The notes beneath the pieces were generated by a model. That model saw only the letters and a list, made by a program, of their open reading frames with translations, was not told the origin of the DNA and did not search any database. The translations under genes and the position numbers were made by a program. Below are positions 1 to 5,982 of a stretch of 8,405 nt of DNA, one piece after another. The stretch's first letter is position 1; each line of letters begins with the position of its first letter. The stretch comes from Bacillota bacterium (GTDB lineage: Bacteria; Bacillota; Clostridia; Christensenellales; Aristaeellaceae), in NCBI GenBank assembly GCA_023416655.1, contig JAEZHK010000078.1, positions 1 through 8,405 of the forward strand. The letters are read 5' to 3'.

Positions 1-572
1 TTTTCAAACATGGGCACCTTGGGGAAGCCGCTCTTCGGGTCGCGCCAGGGGCCTTCGCGCATCAGCTGGATGATGAAGATGGCGATGTAGTTCATCATCA
101 AGGTGAAGAGCGTCTCGTTGGTGTTGAACCGCGCCTTGAAGTAGGCGGGGACGAGGCCCCACAGACCGGCTGCGAGGAAGCCCGCCAGCGCCATCGCGAT
201 CAAAAGCGGCGCCTGCGGCCAATCCGGGAAGGTCAGCGCGAAGAACGACGCCGCGATGGCGCCCACGGAGATCTGCCCCTCCGCGCCGATGTTCCAGAAG
301 CGCATCTTGAAGGCCAGCGCCACGCCCAGCGACGCGATGCACAGTGGGATGGCGATCTTGATCGTCTCCCGGAGGTTCGAAACGGACCCCACGGAGCGGG
401 AGATCATCGTGCCGTAGACGGGGAAGGGGTTGAAGCCCACCGCGAGCAGGAACAGGCCGCCGGTGACCAGCGCCAGGAGGATGGCCAGCAGCCTCATGAG
501 CATCGCGCGCTTCGGGTCGATGGTGACGCGCTGGACGATGTGGGTGCGGACCCTTACCTCGGAATATGGCAT
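1..572 (-). CDS. BMP/ribose-type ABC transporter permease, 3' end cut by window edge
   Basis: This is a membrane permease of the importer family that includes nucleoside (NupP/YufP-like) and ribose transporters; it would form the translocation channel with the ATPase encoded upstream. About 190 N-terminal residues are visible and the frame is open to the left edge. A short cytoplasmic N-terminus is followed by a hydrophobic segment at about residues 24-47, another at about 71-88, the family hallmark FWNIGAEGQ at 92-100, further hydrophobic stretches, and then a region ending in ETLFTLMMNYIAIF, which matches the conserved TNE-x-TLMLNY block of nucleoside permeases. The ATG at 570-572 has an AAGGAGG Shine-Dalgarno at 582-588 with 9-nt spacing. 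The gene overlaps the end of the ATPase gene by 19 bp, indicating one operon and likely coupled translation. The substrate is inferred from family; a sugar is possible. Confidence 0.88.
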   Translation of the reverse strand, partial: MPYSEVRVRTHIVQRVTIDPKRAMLMRLLAILLALVTGGLFLLAVGFNPFPVYGTMISRSVGSVSNLRETIKIAIPLCIASLGVALAFKMRFWNIGAEGQISVGAIAASFFALTFPDWPQAPLLIAMALAGFLAAGLWGLVPAYFKARFNTNETLFTLMMNYIAIFIIQLMREGPWRDPKSGFPKVPMFE

Positions 573-2107
573 GACGCCTCGCCTCCTTCCAGCCTGCAGC
601 CGGTCATCATCAGGCCCAGCTGTTCCTTGGTGACTGTCTTGGCGTCCACCAGGCCCGTGATGATGCCGCCGCACATGACCATGATCCGGTCGCAGAGTTC
701 GAGCAGCACGTCCAGGTCCTCGCCGATGAAGAGGACGCCCACGCCCTTCATCTTCTGTTCGTTCAGAAGGTGGTAGATGGTCATCGAGGAGTTGATGTCA
801 AGCCCCCGGACCGGGTAGGCGGTGATCAGGATCCTGGGGTCGGCGGCGATTTCCCGGCCCAAGAGCACCTTCTGCACGTTGCCGCCGGAGAGGCGCTTCA
901 CCGGCGTGTAGACGTCCGGCGTCATGATGGAGAGCTTCTCCACCAGCTCGGTGGAGAGGTTTTTGGCCGGCCGCCTGTCGAGGAGCGGCGCGTGCTGCTC
1001 CTGGTATTTTTTGAGCAGCATGTTGTCCACCATGCCCATCGAGCCCACCAGGCCCATGCCCAGCCGGTCCTCGGGCACGAAGCTCATCGCCACGCCTCGG
1101 GCGGCGATTTCGCGCGGGGAGAGGCCCCTCAGTTCCTCGCCCTGGAACAGGATCGACCCGGCGCAGGAGGACTGCAGCCCGGCGATGGTCTCGCAAAGCT
1201 CCTTCTGCCCGCTGCCCGCGACCCCGGCCACGCCCAGGATCTCGCCGGTATGCAGGGTGAAGGACAGATCGCACAGCGCCTTGTTCTTCTCTGTGCCCTG
1301 CACGGAGAGGCCGGAAACCGTCAGCGCGGGCTTCGGGTTCACCGGCTCGGGTCGGGCGATGGACAGGTCCACCGCGCGGCCGACCATCTGCTCGGTCAGC
1401 GAGTGCGCGTTGGCGTCCTTGGTATTGACGGTGCCCACGACTTCGCCCTTTCGAAGCGTGATCACGCGGTCGGAGATGGCGAGCACCTCGTTTAACTTGT
1501 GGGTGATGATGATGACGGCGCAGCCCTCGTCCCGCATCTTGCGCAGGATGATGAACAGTTTTTCAATCTCTTGAGGGGTCAGTACCGCCGTCGGCTCGTC
1601 CAAAATCAGGATGCGGGAGCCGCGGTACAGGACCTTCAAAATCTCCACGGTCTGTTTTTCGCCCACCGACAGCGTGTAGATCTTGCTGTCCGGGTCGACC
1701 GCCAGGCCGAAGCGCTTGGAGATGGACAAGATGTGTTCGCTGAGCTGGGCCTTGGAGCGGCGCTCGCCCTTCGTGCCCATCACGATGTTTTCGGCGACGG
1801 TCAAAATGTCCACGAGCTTGAAGTGCTGGTGGATCATGCCGATGCCCAGAGCGATGGCGTCCGCGGGAGAATGGATGGTGACGCTCTGACCGTTTATGTG
1901 AATGGAACCGCTGTCCGGCGCGTACATGCCGCCCAGCATGTTCATCAGCGTGGTCTTGCCCGAGCCGTTTTCGCCCAGAAGGGCCAGGATCTCCCCATTA
2001 TACAGCGTCAGATCGATGTGCTGGTTGGCCTTGACCGAGCCGAATGTCTTGGAAAGGCCCCGAAGCTCCACCGCGGGCCGGCCTTGGGTCTTCTGCAATC
2101 CGATCAC
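554..2107 (-). CDS. BMP/ribose-type ABC transporter ATP-binding protein (two nucleotide-binding domains)
   Basis: A 517-residue cytoplasmic ATPase with two fused ABC domains, the usual length for the RbsA/MglA/NupO-type family that powers sugar or nucleoside import. Domain 1 is canonical: Walker A GENGSGKT at 45-52, Q-loop Gln94, signature LSVGEKQ at 146-152, Walker B ILILDEP with Asp170/Glu171, and switch His203. Domain 2 is degenerate in the way normal for this family: GVAGSGQKEL replaces Walker A without the lysine, LSGGNVQK is retained, and the Walker B region reads ILITAYPVRGLDI without a catalytic Glu. The LSVG signature and permease partner fit the nucleoside (BMP) branch better than RbsA. 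The start is GTG at 2105-2107, the only initiator candidate before an in-frame stop upstream. Its Shine-Dalgarno (AGGGG) is close and imperfect, so the TTG at codon 4 cannot be excluded. It is the first gene of its operon, with a promoter 27 bp upstream. No binding-protein gene precedes it. Confidence 0.93.
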   Translation of the reverse strand: MIGLQKTQGRPAVELRGLSKTFGSVKANQHIDLTLYNGEILALLGENGSGKTTLMNMLGGMYAPDSGSIHINGQSVTIHSPADAIALGIGMIHQHFKLVDILTVAENIVMGTKGERRSKAQLSEHILSISKRFGLAVDPDSKIYTLSVGEKQTVEILKVLYRGSRILILDEPTAVLTPQEIEKLFIILRKMRDEGCAVIIITHKLNEVLAISDRVITLRKGEVVGTVNTKDANAHSLTEQMVGRAVDLSIARPEPVNPKPALTVSGLSVQGTEKNKALCDLSFTLHTGEILGVAGVAGSGQKELCETIAGLQSSCAGSILFQGEELRGLSPREIAARGVAMSFVPEDRLGMGLVGSMGMVDNMLLKKYQEQHAPLLDRRPAKNLSTELVEKLSIMTPDVYTPVKRLSGGNVQKVLLGREIAADPRILITAYPVRGLDINSSMTIYHLLNEQKMKGVGVLFIGEDLDVLLELCDRIMVMCGGIITGLVDAKTVTKEQLGLMMTGCRLEGGEASCHIPR

Positions 2108-2133
2108 CCGCCCCTGAAAAAAATACTATTCTT

Positions 2134-2162
2134 ATTATACAGGATGGGTTGGTTGCCCGCAA
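2134..2162 (-). promoter_or_regulatory. Predicted sigma-A-type promoter of the ABC importer operon
   Basis: Read on the minus strand, TTGCGG (2157-2162) is followed by a 17-bp spacer and a perfect TATAAT (2134-2139). The expected transcription start, near 2127, lies about 20 nt before the GTG start. That leader is too short for a purine riboswitch, which sometimes precedes transporters of this family. The position and strand fit the ATPase gene; the call is by motif only. Confidence 0.7.
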
Positions 2163-2186
2163 CGTCATTTTGTGTGGAAAGCGCCG

Positions 2187-2198
2187 ATTTTATAAAAT
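2187..2198. promoter_or_regulatory. 12-bp perfect AT palindrome between divergent promoters (possible operator)
   Basis: ATTTTATAAAAT is a perfect palindrome in the AT-rich DNA between the -35 elements of the ABC operon and of scpB. Its central position could suit a regulator of either promoter. Short AT palindromes also arise by chance in AT-rich promoter DNA, so this is weak. Confidence 0.2.
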
Positions 2199-2228
2199 AT
2201 TTTTGATGGCATACAAATTTATGTGAGT

Positions 2229-2258
2229 TTGACAGCGGAGGTTGTACCGTATTATAAT
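2229..2258 (+). promoter_or_regulatory. Consensus sigma-A-type promoter of scpB
   Basis: A perfect TTGACA (2229-2234) and a perfect TATAAT (2253-2258) are separated by 18 bp. The predicted start, near 2265, gives a leader of about 48 nt before the scpB ATG. The promoter lies inside the in-frame upstream extension of the scpB reading frame, which argues against any start before 2313. Confidence 0.8.
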
Positions 2259-2312
2259 GAACCGATTCGGGGGCTGTCATCACGACCGCTGCCCACACCA
2301 CCGGAGGGCGTT

Positions 2313-2873
2313 ATGGACGAAGCACAGCTCAGCGGCATTTTAGAGGCGATCCTGTTCGTTTCGGGCGACCCGGTCAGCGTTCTGGACGTGGCCCACGCGC
2401 TGAACCTCACCGAGTCGGAGATGAACGCCGCCATCGACCGCCTGCGCGACCACTGCGATCTGGAAAAACGGGGCATCCGCGTCAACCGCTTTGGCGGAAA
2501 ATTGCAGTTGTCCATCCAGCCGGATTACGCGCCCTATGTGGACATGTTTTTGCAGCCGGTCCGGCAGCAGTCGCTTTCGCAGGCGGCGCTGGAGACGCTG
2601 TCCATCATCGCCTATCGCCAGCCGGTCACCAAATCCGACATCGAATCGGTGCGCGGCGTCAAGTGCGACTATTCGGTGCAGGCGCTTTTGAACAAGAACC
2701 TGATCCGGGAGGCCGGGCGCAAGGAAGCGCTGGGGCGGCCCATCCTCTATGAGACGACGGACGAATTCCTCCGGCATTTCGGCATCGCGTCGCTTGCGGA
2801 ACTGCCACTGGCCTCGCTGGGGCAGATCCAGATGAACCTGGACGGTGGCCCGGCGGAGCAGCCGGAAGCCTGA
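2313..2873 (+). CDS. scpB: Segregation and condensation protein B (ScpB)
   Basis: ScpB dimerises and binds the kleisin ScpA to regulate the SMC complex that compacts and segregates the chromosome. The product is 186 residues, normal for the family. It starts MDEAQLSGILEAILFVSG, the usual ScpB N-terminus and first winged-helix domain (about 1-80). The second winged-helix domain (about 88-165) carries the hallmark LSQAALETLSIIAYRQPVT, followed by GRPILYETTDEFLRHFG and the terminal LAELP block. The ATG at 2313 has GGAGG at 2303-2307. The frame stays open upstream to a GTG at 2223, but that start would lie within the promoter and lacks a ribosome binding site. scpA, often directly upstream of scpB, is absent here: the upstream neighbour is the divergent ABC operon. 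The short C-terminal tail after LAELP is unremarkable. Confidence 0.95.
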   Translation: MDEAQLSGILEAILFVSGDPVSVLDVAHALNLTESEMNAAIDRLRDHCDLEKRGIRVNRFGGKLQLSIQPDYAPYVDMFLQPVRQQSLSQAALETLSIIAYRQPVTKSDIESVRGVKCDYSVQALLNKNLIREAGRKEALGRPILYETTDEFLRHFGIASLAELPLASLGQIQMNLDGGPAEQPEA

Positions 2874-2884
2874 AAGCCATACAT

Positions 2885-2922
2885 CAGTGACCCCGCGCGC
2901 CGAAAGGCGCGCGGGGTCACTG
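2885..2922. terminator. Perfect 17-bp inverted repeat, likely bidirectional terminator
   Basis: The arms 2885-2901 and 2906-2922 are perfectly complementary and very GC-rich (CAGTGACCCCGCGCGCC and its complement) around a 4-nt loop, GAAA on the plus strand and TTTC on the minus. It begins 12 bp after the scpB stop and lies 20 bp beyond the stop of the convergent AEC gene, as expected of a shared terminator. Neither side has a U-tract, so intrinsic termination may be inefficient; transcript-end protection is an alternative. Confidence 0.65.
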
Positions 2923-2941
2923 TGCTGGAGAGCGGTGGATT

Positions 2942-3844
2942 CTATACCCGCAATGCGAGCAGGATGGCCGTGATGATCGGGATCGTGGCGATGCTCAGAA
3001 GCGACGTAAACGAGATCTCCTGCGCCGCGAACAGCGCGTCCCGGTCGTACTGCTCGGCCAGAATCTGGCTCATGATGGCCGAGGGCATGGCGATGGCCAG
3101 GGTCATCGCGCCCGCCGCCACCGGGTCCAAGTTGAAAAGCCGTGCCAGCCCCAGCGTGATCAGCGGCATCGCGATGAGCTTCACCAGCGAAACCAGCGCG
3201 GTCTTCCAGTTGAGGAGCGCCTTGGGCGCAAAGCCAGCCATCCGCGCGCCCAGGATCAGCATGGCCAGCGGCGTATTCATCGATCCCAGCGTGTTCAGCG
3301 AGGAATTAAGGACATCCGGAAGGTCGATCCGCATCAGAAACAGCGCCGTGCCTACAAACGCGGCCAGAAGGCCCGGGTTGAACATCCCCCGAAGGGAGAT
3401 GCCCTTCCGGTCGAACAGCCCGATGCCGAGCGTCCAGACCACCAGGTTGAACGCGACGATCACCGCCGCCAGGTACAGCGTGCCCAGGTCGCCGTACACC
3501 GCCTGGATGATCGGCAGGCCCATGAAGCCCGCGTTGGGCATCGCCGACAGCAGCGCGACGACCGGTCGCAGCTTTTCGCTCTGGCCCCGACACGCGATGT
3601 AGACGGCGGCCATCGTCACCGCCATCGCCGCGGTGGTCATCCAGAGCACGTGCAGGAAGCTGACCAGCGTGCCGGTCGTGTATTCGTGCTGCGTGACCAT
3701 GAGCAGAAGCGCCGGGTTGGTCGCCAGGGTGACGATGTCGCTGATGCCCTTGATCACCGGGTCGCCCATCACGCCGCGCTTTCGAAGCAGCAAGCCGACG
3801 CCCGCGATGGAGAACAGCATGATGAGTTGGGGGAGGACGATCAT
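2942..3844 (-). CDS. AEC-family permease (auxin efflux carrier / malate permease family)
   Basis: A polytopic membrane protein of the AEC family, whose bacterial members are predicted to export or exchange organic acids such as malate; the substrate here is unknown. From the ATG at 3842-3844 the product is 300 residues, typical for the family. It begins MIVLPQLIMLFSIAGVGLLL, the usual first membrane segment, followed by a KRGVMGDPVIKGISDIVTL loop. The conserved block PNAGFMGLPIIQAVYG sits mid-protein, and about ten hydrophobic segments are visible. The frame continues 62 codons upstream to an ATG at 4030, but that extension is the translation of a palindromic repeat, has no ribosome binding site and has no family counterpart. 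The Shine-Dalgarno before 3844 (AGAAGG, about 10 nt away) is modest. No clear promoter is seen; the repeat lies where one would be expected. Confidence 0.9.
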   Translation of the reverse strand: MIVLPQLIMLFSIAGVGLLLRKRGVMGDPVIKGISDIVTLATNPALLLMVTQHEYTTGTLVSFLHVLWMTTAAMAVTMAAVYIACRGQSEKLRPVVALLSAMPNAGFMGLPIIQAVYGDLGTLYLAAVIVAFNLVVWTLGIGLFDRKGISLRGMFNPGLLAAFVGTALFLMRIDLPDVLNSSLNTLGSMNTPLAMLILGARMAGFAPKALLNWKTALVSLVKLIAMPLITLGLARLFNLDPVAAGAMTLAIAMPSAIMSQILAEQYDRDALFAAQEISFTSLLSIATIPIITAILLALRV

Positions 3845-3874
3845 TTCTTCGCGCCTTCTTTTGTAAACATTGCG

Positions 3875-4037
3875 TATACCAATCCAAAACATTCTTTCGC
3901 CGTCACGGCGGATCTTTTCGCGCAGGGCGGTGTCGCTCGCAGCTTGAAATAGCTCTGCTATTCCTGCGCTTCGGCTCCTAGCCCTGCATCGAAAATCTCT
4001 CGCCGCTTTGGACGAAATAATATTCTGCATTGGTATA
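3875..4037. repeat. 163-bp full-length imperfect palindrome with terminal inverted repeats (MITE-like or structured RNA)
   Basis: The ends are perfect 9-bp inverted repeats (TATACCAAT at 3875-3883, ATTGGTATA at 4029-4037), extended imperfectly to about 25 bp. Further inside, these pair in register: CGGCG 3906-3910 with 4001-4005; TTTTCG 3915-3920 with 3990-3995; GCAGGGC 3922-3928 with 3981-3987; CGCAG 3938-3942 with 3964-3968; AATAGC 3948-3953 with 3957-3962. All arms share a centre near 3955, so the whole element folds into one rod. The ends start and finish in TATA, compatible with a TA-type target as in IS630/mariner-derived miniature elements, but no longer target duplication is seen. It encodes no transposase. 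Dispersed miniature transposon and transcribed structured RNA are both possible. Similar sequence seems familiar to me from gut Clostridia, but I could not verify that. Confidence 0.65.
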
Positions 4038-4110
4038 AAGCTGCACCGCAGTTTCAGGCGCCCTTGCCTTTATGTATGCCGTCTAAACGATTGCATCCGC
4101 TTACCTTTAA

Positions 4111-4192
4111 CCCTTGTGTGGGGTCAAGGGGCATCATGCCCCTTGCGGGTGGTCCGGAGGGCAGAGCCCTCCGGCGTCCTTCGCCTCTGCCC
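4111..4192. repeat. Nested GC-rich palindrome cluster after pepF (possible terminator or repeat)
   Basis: Two strong hairpins lie side by side: CAAGGGGCAT at 4125-4134 with ATGCCCCTTG at 4136-4145, and CCGGAGGGC at 4154-4162 with GCCCTCCGG at 4166-4174 (3-nt loop). Each can be replaced by a competing pairing: CCCTTG 4111-4116 with CAAGGG 4125-4130, and GGGCAGAG 4159-4166 with CTCTGCCC 4185-4192, the latter touching the pepF stop codon. Located directly downstream of pepF on the minus strand, the cluster could end its transcript, though no U-tract follows. The remaining gene-free DNA here (3845-3874 and 4038-4110) shows nothing I can name. Confidence 0.5.
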
Positions 4193-5982
4193 TACTCCGC
4201 CACCGTCTTGTAGCGCGCAAGCAGCTGCTCGAACATGCCGAGCGCACGCTCGACAGGCTCAGGCGTGGACATGTCAACGCCCGCCAGCTTCAGCGCGTCG
4301 ATCGGGAACAGGCTGCCGCCAGACGACAGGAACTTCTTGTAGCGTTCGACCGCGGGCGCGCCATCCTCGCGGATCATCCCCGCGATGGCCATCGCGGCGG
4401 AGAAGCCGGTGGCGTACTGGAAGACGTAGAAAGCGTTGTAGAAGTGGGGGATGCGCATCCACTCGTACTGGATCAGCTCCGTCTGTTCGATGGACGGGTA
4501 GTAGGCCTTGTTCAGGGACGCGTACTGCGCGTTCAGGCTCTCGCCCGTCAGCGCCTCGCCGCGCTCGGCCATCTCGTGGGTGGCCTTCTCGAACTCGGCG
4601 AACATGGTCTGCCGGTACACCGTGGTGCGGAAAGCCTGCAGGAGGTTGTTGAGCAGGTAGGCCTGCGCGTTTTTCTCCGGGTGCTTGTCCATCAGGTACA
4701 TCAGCACCAGCACCTCGTTGACGGTGGAGGCCACTTCCGCCACGAACAGCGAGTATTCCGCCATCGGCGCGGGCTGTGCCTTGACGCTCATGTACGTGTG
4801 CAGCGAGTGGCCCATCTCGTGGGCGATGGTCAGAAGTTCCTCCAGCGTCTCATGGTAGTTCATCAGCACATACGGGTGCGTGTCGTAGGTGCCCCAGGAG
4901 TACGCGCCGGAGGACTTGCCCTCGTTCTCGTAGGGGTCGATCCAGCGCTCTGTAAGCGCCTTCCGGAGGATCTCCTGATAGTCCGCGCCCAGCGGCGCCA
5001 GCGCCTCCACGACGAGCGCGTAGGCCTCCGCGAAGGGCAGGTCGATGGTGAATTCGCCCGGCATGCGGGCGTATACGTCGTACATCGCGGGATCGTCAAG
5101 ACCCAGCCGCTTCATCTGGAAGCGCATCATATCGTCCAGCGCCGGCAGGTGGCGGTGAACCGCCTCGATCAGGCTGTCGTAGACGGAGGCGGGCACGTCG
5201 TTCCGGTAGAGCGAGCCTTCCAGCGCGCTTTGGAATTTCGCGGTGCGCGCGGCGAACAGGTCCGCCTTGACGGACGCCGCGTAGACCGCGGGCACGGTGG
5301 CGGAGTAGCCGCGGAAGGTCTCGTACATGGCGGTAAAGGCGGCTTTGCGCACTTCCCGGTTGGCGCTCATCATGTGGTGGATGTAGCTGCCGTGGGTCAG
5401 CGGGGCCATGTTGCCTTCGCCGTCGGGCACCGAAGGGAACTTCATGTCCGCGTCGGTCAGCATGTCAAAGATGACGCTGGGGGAAGCCCCCAGTTCGCCC
5501 GCCATCGCCACGATGCGCTCCTCCGCGGCGGACAGCGTGTGGGGCCGCGCGCGCTCGATGGCCGTGAAGAACATGCGGTAGTCGGCAAAGGAAGGATCGG
5601 CGGCGCATTCCTTCAGGTACTCCGGCGGCAGCGCGATCAGTTCCGGCGTCAGGAAGGAGGAAGCCGTCGCAAATTCCACCGACAGCGAGGTAGCCCGGTC
5701 GGTCAGCCCCTGGTAGCGGGCGAGGTTGTTGTCCTCGTCCCGGCGCATCTTGGCGTAGGCGAAGAGCGAGGAGACCCTGTTTACCGTGCCGAAGAAGTCC
5801 TTCAGCGCCTCCAGCAGGCTCTCTCTTGCGCCCAGCGCGCCCTGATGGCGGGCGAAGCGCTGAACCGCCCCGCGGCAGGTTTCGAATGAAGTCTCCCACG
5901 CCGAGTCGGTTTCGTAGATGTCTTCGAGGCGCCAGGTGTCCTGGGGCTGAAGCTCCGAGCGCTTTTTATTTGTCGACGTCAA
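4192..5982 (-). CDS. pepF: Oligoendopeptidase F, M3 family zinc metallopeptidase
   Basis: A cytoplasmic zinc endopeptidase that cleaves short peptides, probably recycling imported or intracellular oligopeptides. The 596 residues match the usual family length. An N-terminal oligopeptidase F domain (RSELQPQDTWRLEDIY near the start) leads into the M3 catalytic domain. The zinc site is intact: HEMGH at 388-392 (His388, catalytic Glu389, His392) with Glu416 in AEVASTVNE as third ligand. The conserved HFYNAFYVFQYATG substrate-site block lies near the C-terminus. The start is TTG at 5980-5982, chosen because a full AGGAGGG (5991-5997) sits 8 nt upstream and the resulting N-terminus matches the family. 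The start lies inside the 3' end of the MFS gene (17-bp overlap), so translation is probably coupled to it. A long open frame on the opposite strand (4114-5889) is a codon-bias shadow. Confidence 0.95.
   Translation of the reverse strand: MTSTNKKRSELQPQDTWRLEDIYETDSAWETSFETCRGAVQRFARHQGALGARESLLEALKDFFGTVNRVSSLFAYAKMRRDEDNNLARYQGLTDRATSLSVEFATASSFLTPELIALPPEYLKECAADPSFADYRMFFTAIERARPHTLSAAEERIVAMAGELGASPSVIFDMLTDADMKFPSVPDGEGNMAPLTHGSYIHHMMSANREVRKAAFTAMYETFRGYSATVPAVYAASVKADLFAARTAKFQSALEGSLYRNDVPASVYDSLIEAVHRHLPALDDMMRFQMKRLGLDDPAMYDVYARMPGEFTIDLPFAEAYALVVEALAPLGADYQEILRKALTERWIDPYENEGKSSGAYSWGTYDTHPYVLMNYHETLEELLTIAHEMGHSLHTYMSVKAQPAPMAEYSLFVAEVASTVNEVLVLMYLMDKHPEKNAQAYLLNNLLQAFRTTVYRQTMFAEFEKATHEMAERGEALTGESLNAQYASLNKAYYPSIEQTELIQYEWMRIPHFYNAFYVFQYATGFSAAMAIAGMIREDGAPAVERYKKFLSSGGSLFPIDALKLAGVDMSTPEPVERALGMFEQLLARYKTVAE

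Noticed and set aside
770..2206. Two consecutive long plus-strand frames (770-1495 and 1499-2206) opposite the ABC ATPase
   Set aside because: Both are shadows of a clearly conserved ATPase, with low-complexity charged translations. The second runs into the promoter region.
2104..2301. 65-codon minus-strand frame across the divergent promoters
   Set aside because: It overlaps two promoters, has no ribosome binding site noted and no similarity to anything I recognise.
2223..2312. 30-codon upstream extension of scpB from a GTG
   Set aside because: It contains the consensus promoter and leader. The ATG at 2313 has a good ribosome binding site and matches the family N-terminus.
4114..5889. 591-codon plus-strand open frame opposite pepF
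   Set aside because: It is antisense to a complete, motif-intact peptidase, its translation is rich in Arg, His, Gly and Val with no recognisable domain, and third-position GC bias in pepF explains its openness.
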